The position numbers were made by a program, and so were the translations under genes. The notes below the pieces were generated by a model. The model ran no database searches and was not told the origin of the DNA. It saw nothing but the letters and a program-made list of their open reading frames with translations. From Lentisphaerota bacterium (GTDB taxonomy: Bacteria > Verrucomicrobiota > Lentisphaeria > Oligosphaerales > JABHEG01): 64,000 nt of DNA. Below are positions 15,205 through 25,100 of the stretch, one piece after another; the stretch's first letter is position 1, and the number at the start of each line of letters is the position of its first letter. The stretch spans positions 1 to 64,000 of the forward strand of contig JABHEG010000218.1 in the NCBI GenBank assembly GCA_018676675.1, in the 5' to 3' direction.

Positions 15205-17103
15205 ATGAGCGACAACCAAGCAACCGACACATCGGATCGCCAGGAACTGATGGTCCTGTCCATTGTTCCCGCTGCAGTGGCCGCATTGACGCTGGCGAGC
15301 TGGGCACTCGCCCACTGGGAGATCGGCCCGCTGTTCGTCAACGTGGGACTTGCCTTGGTCGCGACGCTGTTTGGCGGATTCACCAGGTTCATTGCCGGCT
15401 TCAAGGATCTCTTCAACCGCAAGATCACGGTGAACGTCTTTGTGGTCGTTGCGCTGATCGCCACATTGGCGATCAGCGAGTTCCGCCCGGCGGCCGTCAT
15501 TGTCTTCATCATGGCGGCGGCAGGGGCGCTCGAGACCTACACCATGGACAAGACGCGCCGAAGCATCCGCGACCTGCTCGACTTTGCCCCCAAAACGGCG
15601 ACAGTTCGCCGCGATGGCGAGGAAGTAACCGTGGCAGTTGACGATCTGCAATTGGGCGACCGGGTGGTGGTCCGCCCGGGGGAGCGTATCGCGGTGGACG
15701 GCGTGGTGGTTGCCGGGCAGAGCAGCGTCAACCAGGCGCCGATCACCGGCGAGTCCATGCCGGTCGAGAAGGCCGTCGGCATCGCCGTCTTCAGCGGCAC
15801 GCTCAACGAGTCCGGGCGTCTCGAGATCCGTACCGAGAAGGTAGGTGAAGGCACCACGCTGGCCAGAATCGTGTACCTGGTGCAGGAAGCCCAGGGCACA
15901 CGCGCACCGATCCAGAACTTGGCTGACCGTTTCACGACGTGGTTCCTGCCCACGGTCGTTGTGCTAGCCGTCCTGGCGTTCTTCGTTGCCGGCGACATCA
16001 AGGCGGCGGTATCGGTACTTTTGGTGGCGTGTCCCTGTGCCTTTGCCATTGCCACGCCGACCGCGGTGACCGCCGGCGTCTCGAACCTGGCGCGACGCGC
16101 CGTACTCGTCAAGGGCGGAATCTTCCTGGAACTCGGGCACCGGATCGACCACCTGCTCGTGGATAAGACCGGAACATTCACGTTTGGCAGACCGAAACTG
16201 GCCGATGTCGTCAGTCTCAACGGCTGCATCGCCGATGACGTTCTCCGGCTGGCTTGCACTGCCGAGAAGTACTCTGAACACCCTCTGGCCCGTTCGATCC
16301 TGGCGGCCGGCAAGGAGAGAGGCATCTCCATCCCGGAGCCGGAGAATTTCACAACCGCCACCGGCATGGGAGTGATGGCCCAGTGGGAAGGCGCGACGAT
16401 CCGCGTCGGCAAGTCGGCGTTTCTGCGCGACGCCGGGTTGGGCATCACCCCGGAGACCGAGGATGCCGTTGCAGCGCAGTCGGAATTGGGGCGTACCGCC
16501 GTACTGGTGGCGCGCGACAACGAAGTCGTGGGGTTGCTGTCGGTCGCCGACGAAGTTCGTCCCGAGATTCCCGGGACCATCCGCGCACTCAAAGCGCTGG
16601 GCGTCAAGCAGATTACCATGCTGACCGGGGACCATCCGAAGGTCGCCGCCGCCGTGGCCGAGGCGATTGGCGTCGATGATTACCAGGCCGAGCTGCTTCC
16701 GGAGCAGAAGCAAGCGTTCGTCAAGAGATGTCAGGCGGAGGGCCAGGTGATCGGGATGATCGGCGACGGCATCAACGACGCGCCGGCTCTGGCCCTGGCG
16801 GAAGTCGGCATCGCCATGGGCGCCGCCGGCACGGACGTGGCCATCGAAACAGCCGACGTCACGCTGATGAACGACGATATCTCCGGCGTCGCCGACTTCA
16901 TGTGGATGTCGGCGAAGGTGATGCGGCGGATCAAGTGGAACATATTCTTCTCCCTGATCTACAACATCGTCGGCCTGACCCTGAGCATCGTGGGGCTGAT
17001 GACGCCCATCATCGCGGTGATCTTCCAGGAAGCCGGATGCGTGACGGTCGTGTTCAGCTCGACGCTTCTGCTCTGGGCGAAAGGGAGGCCGGTGAGAGCA
17101 TGA
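15205..17103 (+). CDS. P1B-type heavy-metal-translocating ATPase
   Basis: 632 aa. Motifs: TGES (actuator), CPC in transmembrane helix 6 (near residue 276), phosphorylation site DKTGT (D320), SEHP (near 358), TGDHP and GDGINDAPAL. There is no N-terminal HMA domain. CPC points to Cu, Zn, Cd or a related soft metal. The last helix reads QEAGCVTVVFSSTLL, which does not match the usual Zn/Cd (Asp) or Co-type signatures known to me and adds a Cys, so the substrate is unassigned. Its stop overlaps the ATG of the 55-aa Cys-rich ORF (ATGA). Confidence 0.88.
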   Translation: MSDNQATDTSDRQELMVLSIVPAAVAALTLASWALAHWEIGPLFVNVGLALVATLFGGFTRFIAGFKDLFNRKITVNVFVVVALIATLAISEFRPAAVIVFIMAAAGALETYTMDKTRRSIRDLLDFAPKTATVRRDGEEVTVAVDDLQLGDRVVVRPGERIAVDGVVVAGQSSVNQAPITGESMPVEKAVGIAVFSGTLNESGRLEIRTEKVGEGTTLARIVYLVQEAQGTRAPIQNLADRFTTWFLPTVVVLAVLAFFVAGDIKAAVSVLLVACPCAFAIATPTAVTAGVSNLARRAVLVKGGIFLELGHRIDHLLVDKTGTFTFGRPKLADVVSLNGCIADDVLRLACTAEKYSEHPLARSILAAGKERGISIPEPENFTTATGMGVMAQWEGATIRVGKSAFLRDAGLGITPETEDAVAAQSELGRTAVLVARDNEVVGLLSVADEVRPEIPGTIRALKALGVKQITMLTGDHPKVAAAVAEAIGVDDYQAELLPEQKQAFVKRCQAEGQVIGMIGDGINDAPALALAEVGIAMGAAGTDVAIETADVTLMNDDISGVADFMWMSAKVMRRIKWNIFFSLIYNIVGLTLSIVGLMTPIIAVIFQEAGCVTVVFSSTLLLWAKGRPVRA

Positions 17104-17267
17104 CCGACGAACACACCGTTCACCTTTCTGTGCCGCCACGATACAAACCCTGCGGCGACGGCATCGCCGCCTGCACGCCCTGGTGCCGCCATGGGCCGTT
17201 GCTCGTGCCATGTTGGTACGCCGGACCATCGAAATTGGTTGGGGCACGAGCGTGCCGCGAGTCATAG
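17100..17267 (+). CDS. 55-aa Cys/His-rich ORF coupled to the P1B ATPase
   Basis: A short frame starting at the ATGA overlap with the ATPase stop and ending TAG at 17265-17267. It encodes five cysteines (positions 18, 25, 29, 38, 51) and three histidines, including CTPWCRHG. GGGAGG at 17083-17088 could act as ribosome site. It otherwise fills most of the 190-nt gap before acr3. The Cys content and overlapping start resemble the operon's other small proteins, but no homologue is known to me, so it may be spurious. Confidence 0.5.
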   Translation: MTDEHTVHLSVPPRYKPCGDGIAACTPWCRHGPLLVPCWYAGPSKLVGARACRES

Positions 17268-17294
17268 ACAGTGGACGAGAAGGGAATTCGAGAT

Positions 17295-18489
<1,195 letters not shown>

Positions 18490-18497
<8 letters not shown>

Positions 18498-18735
18498 GAA
18501 GCCGGAATGCTATGGCACTATCTTCCCTGACCTGCCTAAGCTTGAGCACAACCGGCCGTGTAGAGGCAAGGTCTTCACCGTCTCGGTCCAGCGGTGTGGC
18601 CCGGGGGTGCCATCCCGAAGTCTGGCCCTGGACCAAAAGGAATGGGACGCTTGTCAGCGATGCTCCTTCTACCAGTCGTGCTATGACCTGTGCATTGCTC
18701 AGCTATCACTCAGGTCGGCGCTGGCACGTGTTTGA
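18490..18735 (+). CDS. 81-aa Cys-rich protein coupled to acr3
   Basis: It starts at ATG 18490 inside the last codons of acr3 (8-nt overlap), with GGAGG at 18478-18482. Cysteines are at PECYG, RPCRGK, QRCG and in a dense CQRCSFYQSCYDLC cluster. The strict coupling to acr3 suggests a partner role, such as As(III) delivery or regulation. I recall similar small proteins in other ars loci, but no function is known. It is the last gene of the operon. Confidence 0.75.
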
Positions 18736-18933
18736 GTTCCGAGAACGGATGAACGGCTTCTCTAGGTAGGCTGGAGCCGGCGCTCAGTCGCCGGCGCGAC
18801 GGATATGGGTTCGGCGATGGGCGTTCGGCGATGGGGTCAGCGACACCTATCTCCTTCTTCTCACGCTCCTTCTGCATCCCATGCGCTTCTTTTTGTGCTT
18901 GCTTGCGGTCAATAATCGTCGATTCTTGTAACC

Positions 18934-19187
18934 GGGGTCAGATAGTATAGTCCGCGCCGTTTTCTGTTAATGACCAGCATGTTGCACGGCTGTCGATAGC
19001 TACAACTATGTGTTCTGTCCATTTTTTCTTGCACTGAATATCCCTCTAACGTGCAGAGGGAGTGGTTCTGATGCCAAGGTGACGCCGGTACTGGGATCCC
19101 AACGCTTGCTACCACATCACCCATCGTTGCCACGAGCGCCGGTATCTGTTCCGGTTTACCTGCCCATCCTGTTCAGTATCTGACCCC
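18934..19187. mobile_element. 254-bp RAYT-derived element with GGGGTCAGATA inverted ends
   Basis: GGGGTCAGATA at 18934-18944 is exactly repeated in inverse as TATCTGACCCC at 19177-19187. The interior carries the beginning of a REP-associated tyrosine transposase (19071 onward). The catalytic parts are missing, so it is non-autonomous or a remnant. It lies directly after the arsenic operon, where it could mark a rearrangement boundary. Confidence 0.65.
19071..19170 (+). pseudogene. Truncated RAYT (Y1 transposase) 5' fragment with early stop
   Basis: Frame from ATG 19071: Met-Pro-Arg, then TGA at 19080-19082, then RRYWDPNACYHITHRCHE followed by RRYLFRF. The YHITHRCHxRxFLF pattern is the conserved start of IS200-like/RAYT proteins. 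The TGA is one transition from CGA (Arg), which would restore MPRRRRYW. Homology fades after about 33 codons at the right inverted end, so no HUH catalytic tyrosine remains. Confidence 0.65.
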
Positions 19188-19432
19188 ACCCATCATTTCA
19201 GCGGTCTGGACGCGCCGGTTCCGCATTCCGCGCTAACAGCCACAATCGCGGGCTCAACGAAGCCCGGGAAACACTTTGGCAGTCCTGTCGCCCCCATCGA
19301 TGGCGTCGGACGCCCTCGACAACGTCCCCAACTGCCGGCAAATTGTCGTCGATGTCGTTCCCGAGGAAATCGCCTCGGAGGAGCACCGAGTCCAGTTGCG
19401 GTCGAGAGCTGCTCTGTCTGGAGGTGATGTCG

Positions 19433-21277
19433 ATGGAGTTCAAAAGAATGCTGACGGCAAGTTCGTTGGTTGTGGCGACGTCAATGGCGCATGCATCTCC
19501 CACACCGCCAGTGATGTTATTCCAAGGGGAGCCCATCGCCGATTCGGGCGCGGCCAGTGGTGCGCACACAGCCTATGCCATCATGCGGCTGCCGGGTGGC
19601 GAGTTCGCCTTCTACAACCGGTACGCCCCGCAAGCCGGCCCCCTTGTACTACCGGATGCTGACGGCCGGAAACACACGCTATTGCCGCACTTGCCACCGC
19701 AGATCGCAGCAAGTGAGATCATCACAGGAAGCAAGAAACTGCTGGCCAATACTCAAGTGATTCTGACGCCGGACAACGGGGTAAAAAGTGTCTACGTCAA
19801 GGGCGAAAAGCTGGACAGAGAGACCGCCAGGAAGGTAGGGCTGCCGCGCTACCTGGATGTCTGGATCAGCCAGGCGAGCCCGACACACGCCAGCGAACCG
19901 ATGATGATCTGGCGCGGTTACAACGGCTCGCAGATGGAGTACCAACAACTGCCGAACGGTCGCATCATTGTTCCCTACGGCAGCTTCCAGCCCCATGCCC
20001 GAGCAGTGCCGCCGACAGGCAGACACAAGACCATCATCCAATACTCGGACGACGATGGTCAATCGTGGACGGAGAGCGACTCGAAGCTGGTGTCGCCCTG
20101 TTACCCCGGCTTCAACGGATCCAATGAAGGCGCCTGCGAACCGGCCTTTGAGCAATTGGCGGACGGACGCATCTGGATGTTGATGCGCACCCAGGCCGGA
20201 TTTCTCTACGAATCCTGCTCGGACGACAACGGTACGACTTGGCGGAAAGCGAGGGCCAGCAGATTCAACACGTCCACTGGACCGCCCAATATCATGAGAC
20301 ACCGAAATGGCTGGCTGGTCGTGTGCTGGAACAACTGTGAAATGCCGCCTCGCTGCGCCGGCGAGGGTGTCTACGGAGGACGTGACGCACTCCATATCGC
20401 AGTGTCCGATGATGAAGGGGCAACGTGGCGTGGATTCCGGGAGATCTACCTCGACCACCGTCGGAATGACAACCCAACCCGTTCAGGAGACCGTGGGACA
20501 GCCTATCCGCTGGGGGCATATACCGCGGACGGCAAGATCGTCGTGCTTTCCGGACAGGGAGCGGGAGGGCGTAATCCTATCCTTATCGATCCAGAGTGGA
20601 TCGTCGAGACTGAGGCTCAGACCGACTTCTCGGACGGCCTGCGGCAGTGGTCGGTCTACAAGCACTACGGCCCGGCCAAGCGCTGGTGGCGCGCCCGGGC
20701 CGTCGGCTGTGAACTGGTCGCGAATCCGGCCCAGCCAGACACCCGCAGCCTGCACATCCGCAAAGCCGACGCACTCCCCGCCGATGGCGCGACCTGGAAC
20801 TTCCCCAATGGCTCGCAGGGATCTCTCACCGCCCGCGTGATGATGCGCAAAGGCTGTCAGGGAGGGCTCATCTGTCTGAATGACCGCTTCTTTGATCCCG
20901 CCAACGACCATGGTGATGCGTTCGCGGTATGCCGAATAGAGCTTGGTGCTGACGGGAGAGTGGGCACTGCTGTCCTTGAATTCGACAGATGGCATGACAT
21001 TACACTGAGCTGGAACTTGGCGATTCCTGAGTGTCACCTTCTAGTCGATGGGGCAGATGCAGGCGCGGTCAAGATCAGGAATGAGACCCTCAACGGCATC
21101 AGCTACGTCCGCTTCCGTTCTACTGCCAAAGCACTGGACGTTGCCGGCTTCCTCGTGGACAGCGTGAAGGTCACTCTTGATGCCCCCCATGCCCCGCCGT
21201 GCGGCCCAGAGGATCAGGTCAGGCAGGAAGCACGATACGTGGATCAGATGGTGCCACTTTGGAGTGAAGGCCAGTGA
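19433..21277 (+). CDS. Secreted sialidase/BNR-repeat glycosidase
   Basis: 614 aa with a signal peptide (MEFKRMLTASSLVVATSMAHA; start ATG 19433, chosen for its 8-nt spacing to GGAGG). Three Asp-box repeats are visible: SDDDGQSW, SDDNGTTW and SDDEGATW, typical of six-bladed sialidase propellers. The C-terminal 200 residues resemble a beta-sandwich (DFSDGLRQWSVYKHYG onward), perhaps a LamG- or CBM-like module. It probably acts on exported sialylated or related glycans. It stands alone between the ars locus and a convergent transporter gene. Confidence 0.75.
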   Translation: MEFKRMLTASSLVVATSMAHASPTPPVMLFQGEPIADSGAASGAHTAYAIMRLPGGEFAFYNRYAPQAGPLVLPDADGRKHTLLPHLPPQIAASEIITGSKKLLANTQVILTPDNGVKSVYVKGEKLDRETARKVGLPRYLDVWISQASPTHASEPMMIWRGYNGSQMEYQQLPNGRIIVPYGSFQPHARAVPPTGRHKTIIQYSDDDGQSWTESDSKLVSPCYPGFNGSNEGACEPAFEQLADGRIWMLMRTQAGFLYESCSDDNGTTWRKARASRFNTSTGPPNIMRHRNGWLVVCWNNCEMPPRCAGEGVYGGRDALHIAVSDDEGATWRGFREIYLDHRRNDNPTRSGDRGTAYPLGAYTADGKIVVLSGQGAGGRNPILIDPEWIVETEAQTDFSDGLRQWSVYKHYGPAKRWWRARAVGCELVANPAQPDTRSLHIRKADALPADGATWNFPNGSQGSLTARVMMRKGCQGGLICLNDRFFDPANDHGDAFAVCRIELGADGRVGTAVLEFDRWHDITLSWNLAIPECHLLVDGADAGAVKIRNETLNGISYVRFRSTAKALDVAGFLVDSVKVTLDAPHAPPCGPEDQVRQEARYVDQMVPLWSEGQ

Positions 21278-21302
21278 GTTTGGGCGGGGGCCACTCGTTT
21301 CC

Positions 21303-22163
21303 TCAACAGGCGACCTTCACGCTCGCCAGAATGACGACGATCAGCGCAAGGGCCATGCCGGCAAGCTGCCGACGGCTCAAACGCTCACGCCAGAGCAGTC
21401 GAGCTACCACTGTGTTTGCGGCGATGTTCGATGGTGTGGTCACGGGGAAAAGAACGGTCGCTGGAACGGTGGCAAGCGCGGCCAGGAGGCAAAGCGTGGC
21501 CAGGCAGTTGGCCGTGCCCAAAGCGGTTCCGGCGCCAACGGCCCGGGCTGCCCATCTACTGCGCTTGAGCAGAGCGTATCCCCCTGAGCATGCCGCTGCC
21601 GTGGCGAACAGGGCAAACTGGTAAACGGCGTTGCCCTCTCCGCTTCCGTACACTTGGACGGTCTTGTGGACCGTGGCGATCACCCCCGCCATCAGGCAGG
21701 CCAACGCCAGAATGACATCTGCCCCAAGGCTCAATCTGCCATGCCCTTCCCCGTTACCGGGCCGCAACAGCGCAACGGCCGGAATCAGCAGGATGATGGC
21801 AAGCCAGCGAGCCGGAGGCATTGCCTCCCCCCAAAGCGCCCACGAGACCACAACCGGCAGGACCGACCCGGTCCCGACCAATGCAGCCGTGATGCCAACC
21901 CCGGCAACTCGGTAGGACGCACCAATGATCAGCAGATGAGCGAAGTAGAGGGCCCCGTTCACACCACCCAATGTGATCGCGAGCAGGCTGGAACGGCTCA
22001 GAGCCTGTTCAGAATGCGTCCACCAGAGGACCCCGGAGAGAATGGCAGCGACCCCGTAGTTGACCGCAACAGCAGGGAGCAGATCGACCTCGAAGCGCTG
22101 GGCCGCCCGAAGGATCTGGTTGAACAGCACCAGGCACAGAACAAAAAGGGCAGCCCAGACCAT
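21303..22163 (-). CDS. EamA/DMT-superfamily transporter
   Basis: 286 aa with about ten hydrophobic helices in two homologous halves (a WTHSEQ loop after the second helix; GAVLF-type second half). Start MVWAALFVL at 22163. Its substrate is unknown; family members move sugars, amino acids or metabolites. It begins 31 nt after the 1419-aa secreted protein on the same strand, so it could import or export a product of that enzyme. Confidence 0.8.
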   Translation of the reverse strand: MVWAALFVLCLVLFNQILRAAQRFEVDLLPAVAVNYGVAAILSGVLWWTHSEQALSRSSLLAITLGGVNGALYFAHLLIIGASYRVAGVGITAALVGTGSVLPVVVSWALWGEAMPPARWLAIILLIPAVALLRPGNGEGHGRLSLGADVILALACLMAGVIATVHKTVQVYGSGEGNAVYQFALFATAAACSGGYALLKRSRWAARAVGAGTALGTANCLATLCLLAALATVPATVLFPVTTPSNIAANTVVARLLWRERLSRRQLAGMALALIVVILASVKVAC

Positions 22164-22194
22164 GCAGTCCTCACTTGAGACGTCTTTGACGTAT

Positions 22195-25100
22195 TTACTT
22201 TGGTGGCGTCCGCGCCCAGTCCAACGCATTCAGGAGGAACTGCCGGCTAGCTTTGGTCAGCTCGTCAGACCCTGCGAGTGCTCCCGAGACGTAGCGCTCG
22301 AAGCTGGGAACGATAACCAGAACACGCCCCTTACCCACCCGGGCTTCCACGACAGCCGGCCGGCCCTCTGCGTCGGTTGCGAGCACAGTCCACGCATCAT
22401 GGATGTGCGAGATGCTGTCATACATGCTTGCCCCTTCCAGGTCTGAGACGACTCCGGGAGCAGTGAAGAGCTCGTGCGACGTCGCGGTGATCGCCCCGCT
22501 TGTGCTGTTCGGTTCCTGCATAATGAGGGGGAAGCCAAGCAGGAAGGGATCCCATCCGTCGTCGTTGGGCTGGGAGAAGATGGCCGTCCCGCCGGCGTAC
22601 AACCACGTGAGAAGGGGTGCCGGATCAGACCGCATTCCCGCCGCGTCCAGCGTGCAGGCTTGAGTGCCGGCGAGCACGATCGCATACTCGGACAGAGTGG
22701 CCAGGTCGGTGATCGGTGTGTGCTCAACCCCAAGCTTCGCCAAGGCCGGCGCGAGAAAGTCTTCGGCCCCCGCGATCAAGCCGATTTCGTCACCACGTGC
22801 GGGTGTCCCGGACACGACGACGCGACGAATGGCGAAGCGTCTGACCTGAGTTCCGCACGACACGTGGCCACGGATGACCTCCGGCTCTACGCCCGGCAGG
22901 GGGATGGTCACACTCCTCCAACCATCTCCCCGAAGCAGCTTGAGGTTTTCGGAGGGGCCATTCTCAAGCCTGATCTCAATGCGGACAGGGCCGTCCTGCA
23001 ACGTCCGCAAAAGCAGTTCGGGTGCCTTCCCCTGCTGGGCAATCACCACCTTCGGCGCCAACATCTCGAAGCGGTCTTCCCAGCGTGCCGGATCAATGTC
23101 ATTGCGCCCGGCTCGATGCAATTTCGCGATCAGGTGATGGCTGGTCACCAAACCTGAGCTGTAACGCTTTCCTATCCCTGTTGCACCACTCTTGGCGTAC
23201 ATGACGTAACCCATCTGCGCGAGGTCAAGGAACCGCTCGTCGCCGGACAGTTCGTAAGCATGGGCCAGTGCATTACTCACGGCCCAGCACGACCCGCCCG
23301 GACGCGTGTTGGCATTGAACGTATCGCAGGAACAAGCACGGAACCCCCTCTTTTCGGGCACGAATTCCTCACGAACAAGCCACTCGGCGGCACGCAAGAT
23401 CGTCTGATCGACGCGGGGATCCCTGGCATAGCGGTTGTAGTGTTCCATCGCAGTGATGAGCAACCCGGTGCACCATGCATAACCACCGATGGGCGTTGGC
23501 ACGACCTTGGAGTATCCGGCGGGAATGTCCCAATGCCCGGACTGTTGGTTCTGCCGGCGGATGACATCCTCAACCTGTATCCGAGCGGCGTTGAGGTAAA
23601 AGGGATCATAGGAACTGAACTCATAGGCCGCCAACACCGCAAAGATCGCCCAGGCCGCTGCCCGTTCAGCACCGTATCCCATCGTCCAGTTCACGGTCCC
23701 GGGACCCGCCAGGTAATCGCTCAAGGCCAGTGCAGTCTTTCTTGACCGCGTCTCGCCCGTCATGAAGGCGTGTTCAAACAGGCCGCGTGTCCATTGGTGA
23801 CCGCTCAGAGGACCAGTCAGTCCCCCCCTGGGATGAGCAAGGCCCCGTTGTTCTGCCGTCATCCGCGGCACATAGCCGCCGGTGTGGAACATGCAGTGGG
23901 CCCGGGTCTTGCCCACATTCCCCGGAATCGCACTGTGATGCACGAAATCTACATCACGGTTGTGCACGGCAGCGTAACAAGCGTTATCGAAGAACTTGCG
24001 CTCACCTGTGCGAACGAACTGCACCATTTGCTGGTGAGGCGTGTCGTACTCGATATTGCCCCAATTGAAGCGCCGTTCTCCCCACCAATCGCCAAAGTTG
24101 AGGAAACCGAACGAACGGTAGAGTTCGCGTCTGCGCAGTAATTCCGTGAATCCGCGCTCGACCATGGCCTCATAGTGCGTGAATCGATCGCTCTGTCGTG
24201 GCAGTTCCTCACCGAAGGCACCCGATGCGCAGTACCACTCCGGCGGGCCGGAAGCGATCAGTGGCTCCTCAAGCTGGGCAACCCATTGGGCGGGCCTGTC
24301 CCCCCCCTTGCGATGGACGCCGATCCAGAGCTCATGGGTGAAGCTCACCCCGCGGTGGAGGCGGTAGCCGCCATCTCGCAGATGGTAGTAGAGGCGGTCG
24401 CTCTCTACCGCATCGCCCAGGTCACGGTACAGGTCGGGAGAGAAGGCAGGCAGCACGTTGACGTGCGCCGTCTGTGTCTCATGGTCGAAGACGAGTTCGT
24501 TCGGATACATCTCACGGAAGTGGCGCAGACCAATCCACACACCAAAGCGGCTGCCATTCACTCCGAACCAACCGGGGCCCCGCTCAGCCTCGACGCTGCT
24601 GGCCGGTGACGTGAGCCGCCATCGATTGTCCAGTTCCTGCGAAATCCGCAGGCTGCCTTCCGCAGCGCCGAACGTCGCCGTCTTCCCGCTCCCCAGTTCG
24701 CAGGTGATGTCAGCCGTCTTCTCAAGCCGCAGTGGCAGCTGGACACCCGCGTGGTTGATCGTGGTCAACTCCCGGGAGACCTGGTCGTTGGAAATCGTGT
24801 GGCGGAGCCTGATCAGTGCACTGCCGAGAGAAAAGTGGTACCGAGAGACGTACTCGAACATGGCTGCGCCATCTGCCGCAGCGTGGGTACCGGTTACCTT
24901 GATCACAGCGGTCACGGGGCCCGCTCTCTCCACTTCAATCCTGGGCGGAGCCAGAGCAGCACGGTGCGGCTTGCCGTCGACACCCGTCAAGACGGGGCCA
25001 GGTGCGGAACCATCACCCACCACGGCTTCGTCGTCCGCGTAGGCACCGTCTCCGTCCACATCAAACCAAACCTGGCTCAACGCCCCGCCGCCCTGTCTGT

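Larger units (their letters stand above)
18736..19432. other. Gene-free region with a palindrome and a decayed element
   Basis: After the ars operon comes a perfect 7-bp GCCGGCG/CGCCGGC hairpin at 18776-18795 within a TGGAGCCGGCGCTCAG-type repeat, the same family as 61931-61957. A T/C-rich stretch follows (18845-18900), then the 254-bp element listed separately. 19188-19432 shows nothing beyond the ribosome site of the sialidase gene (GGAGG at 19420-19424). Confidence 0.6.
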
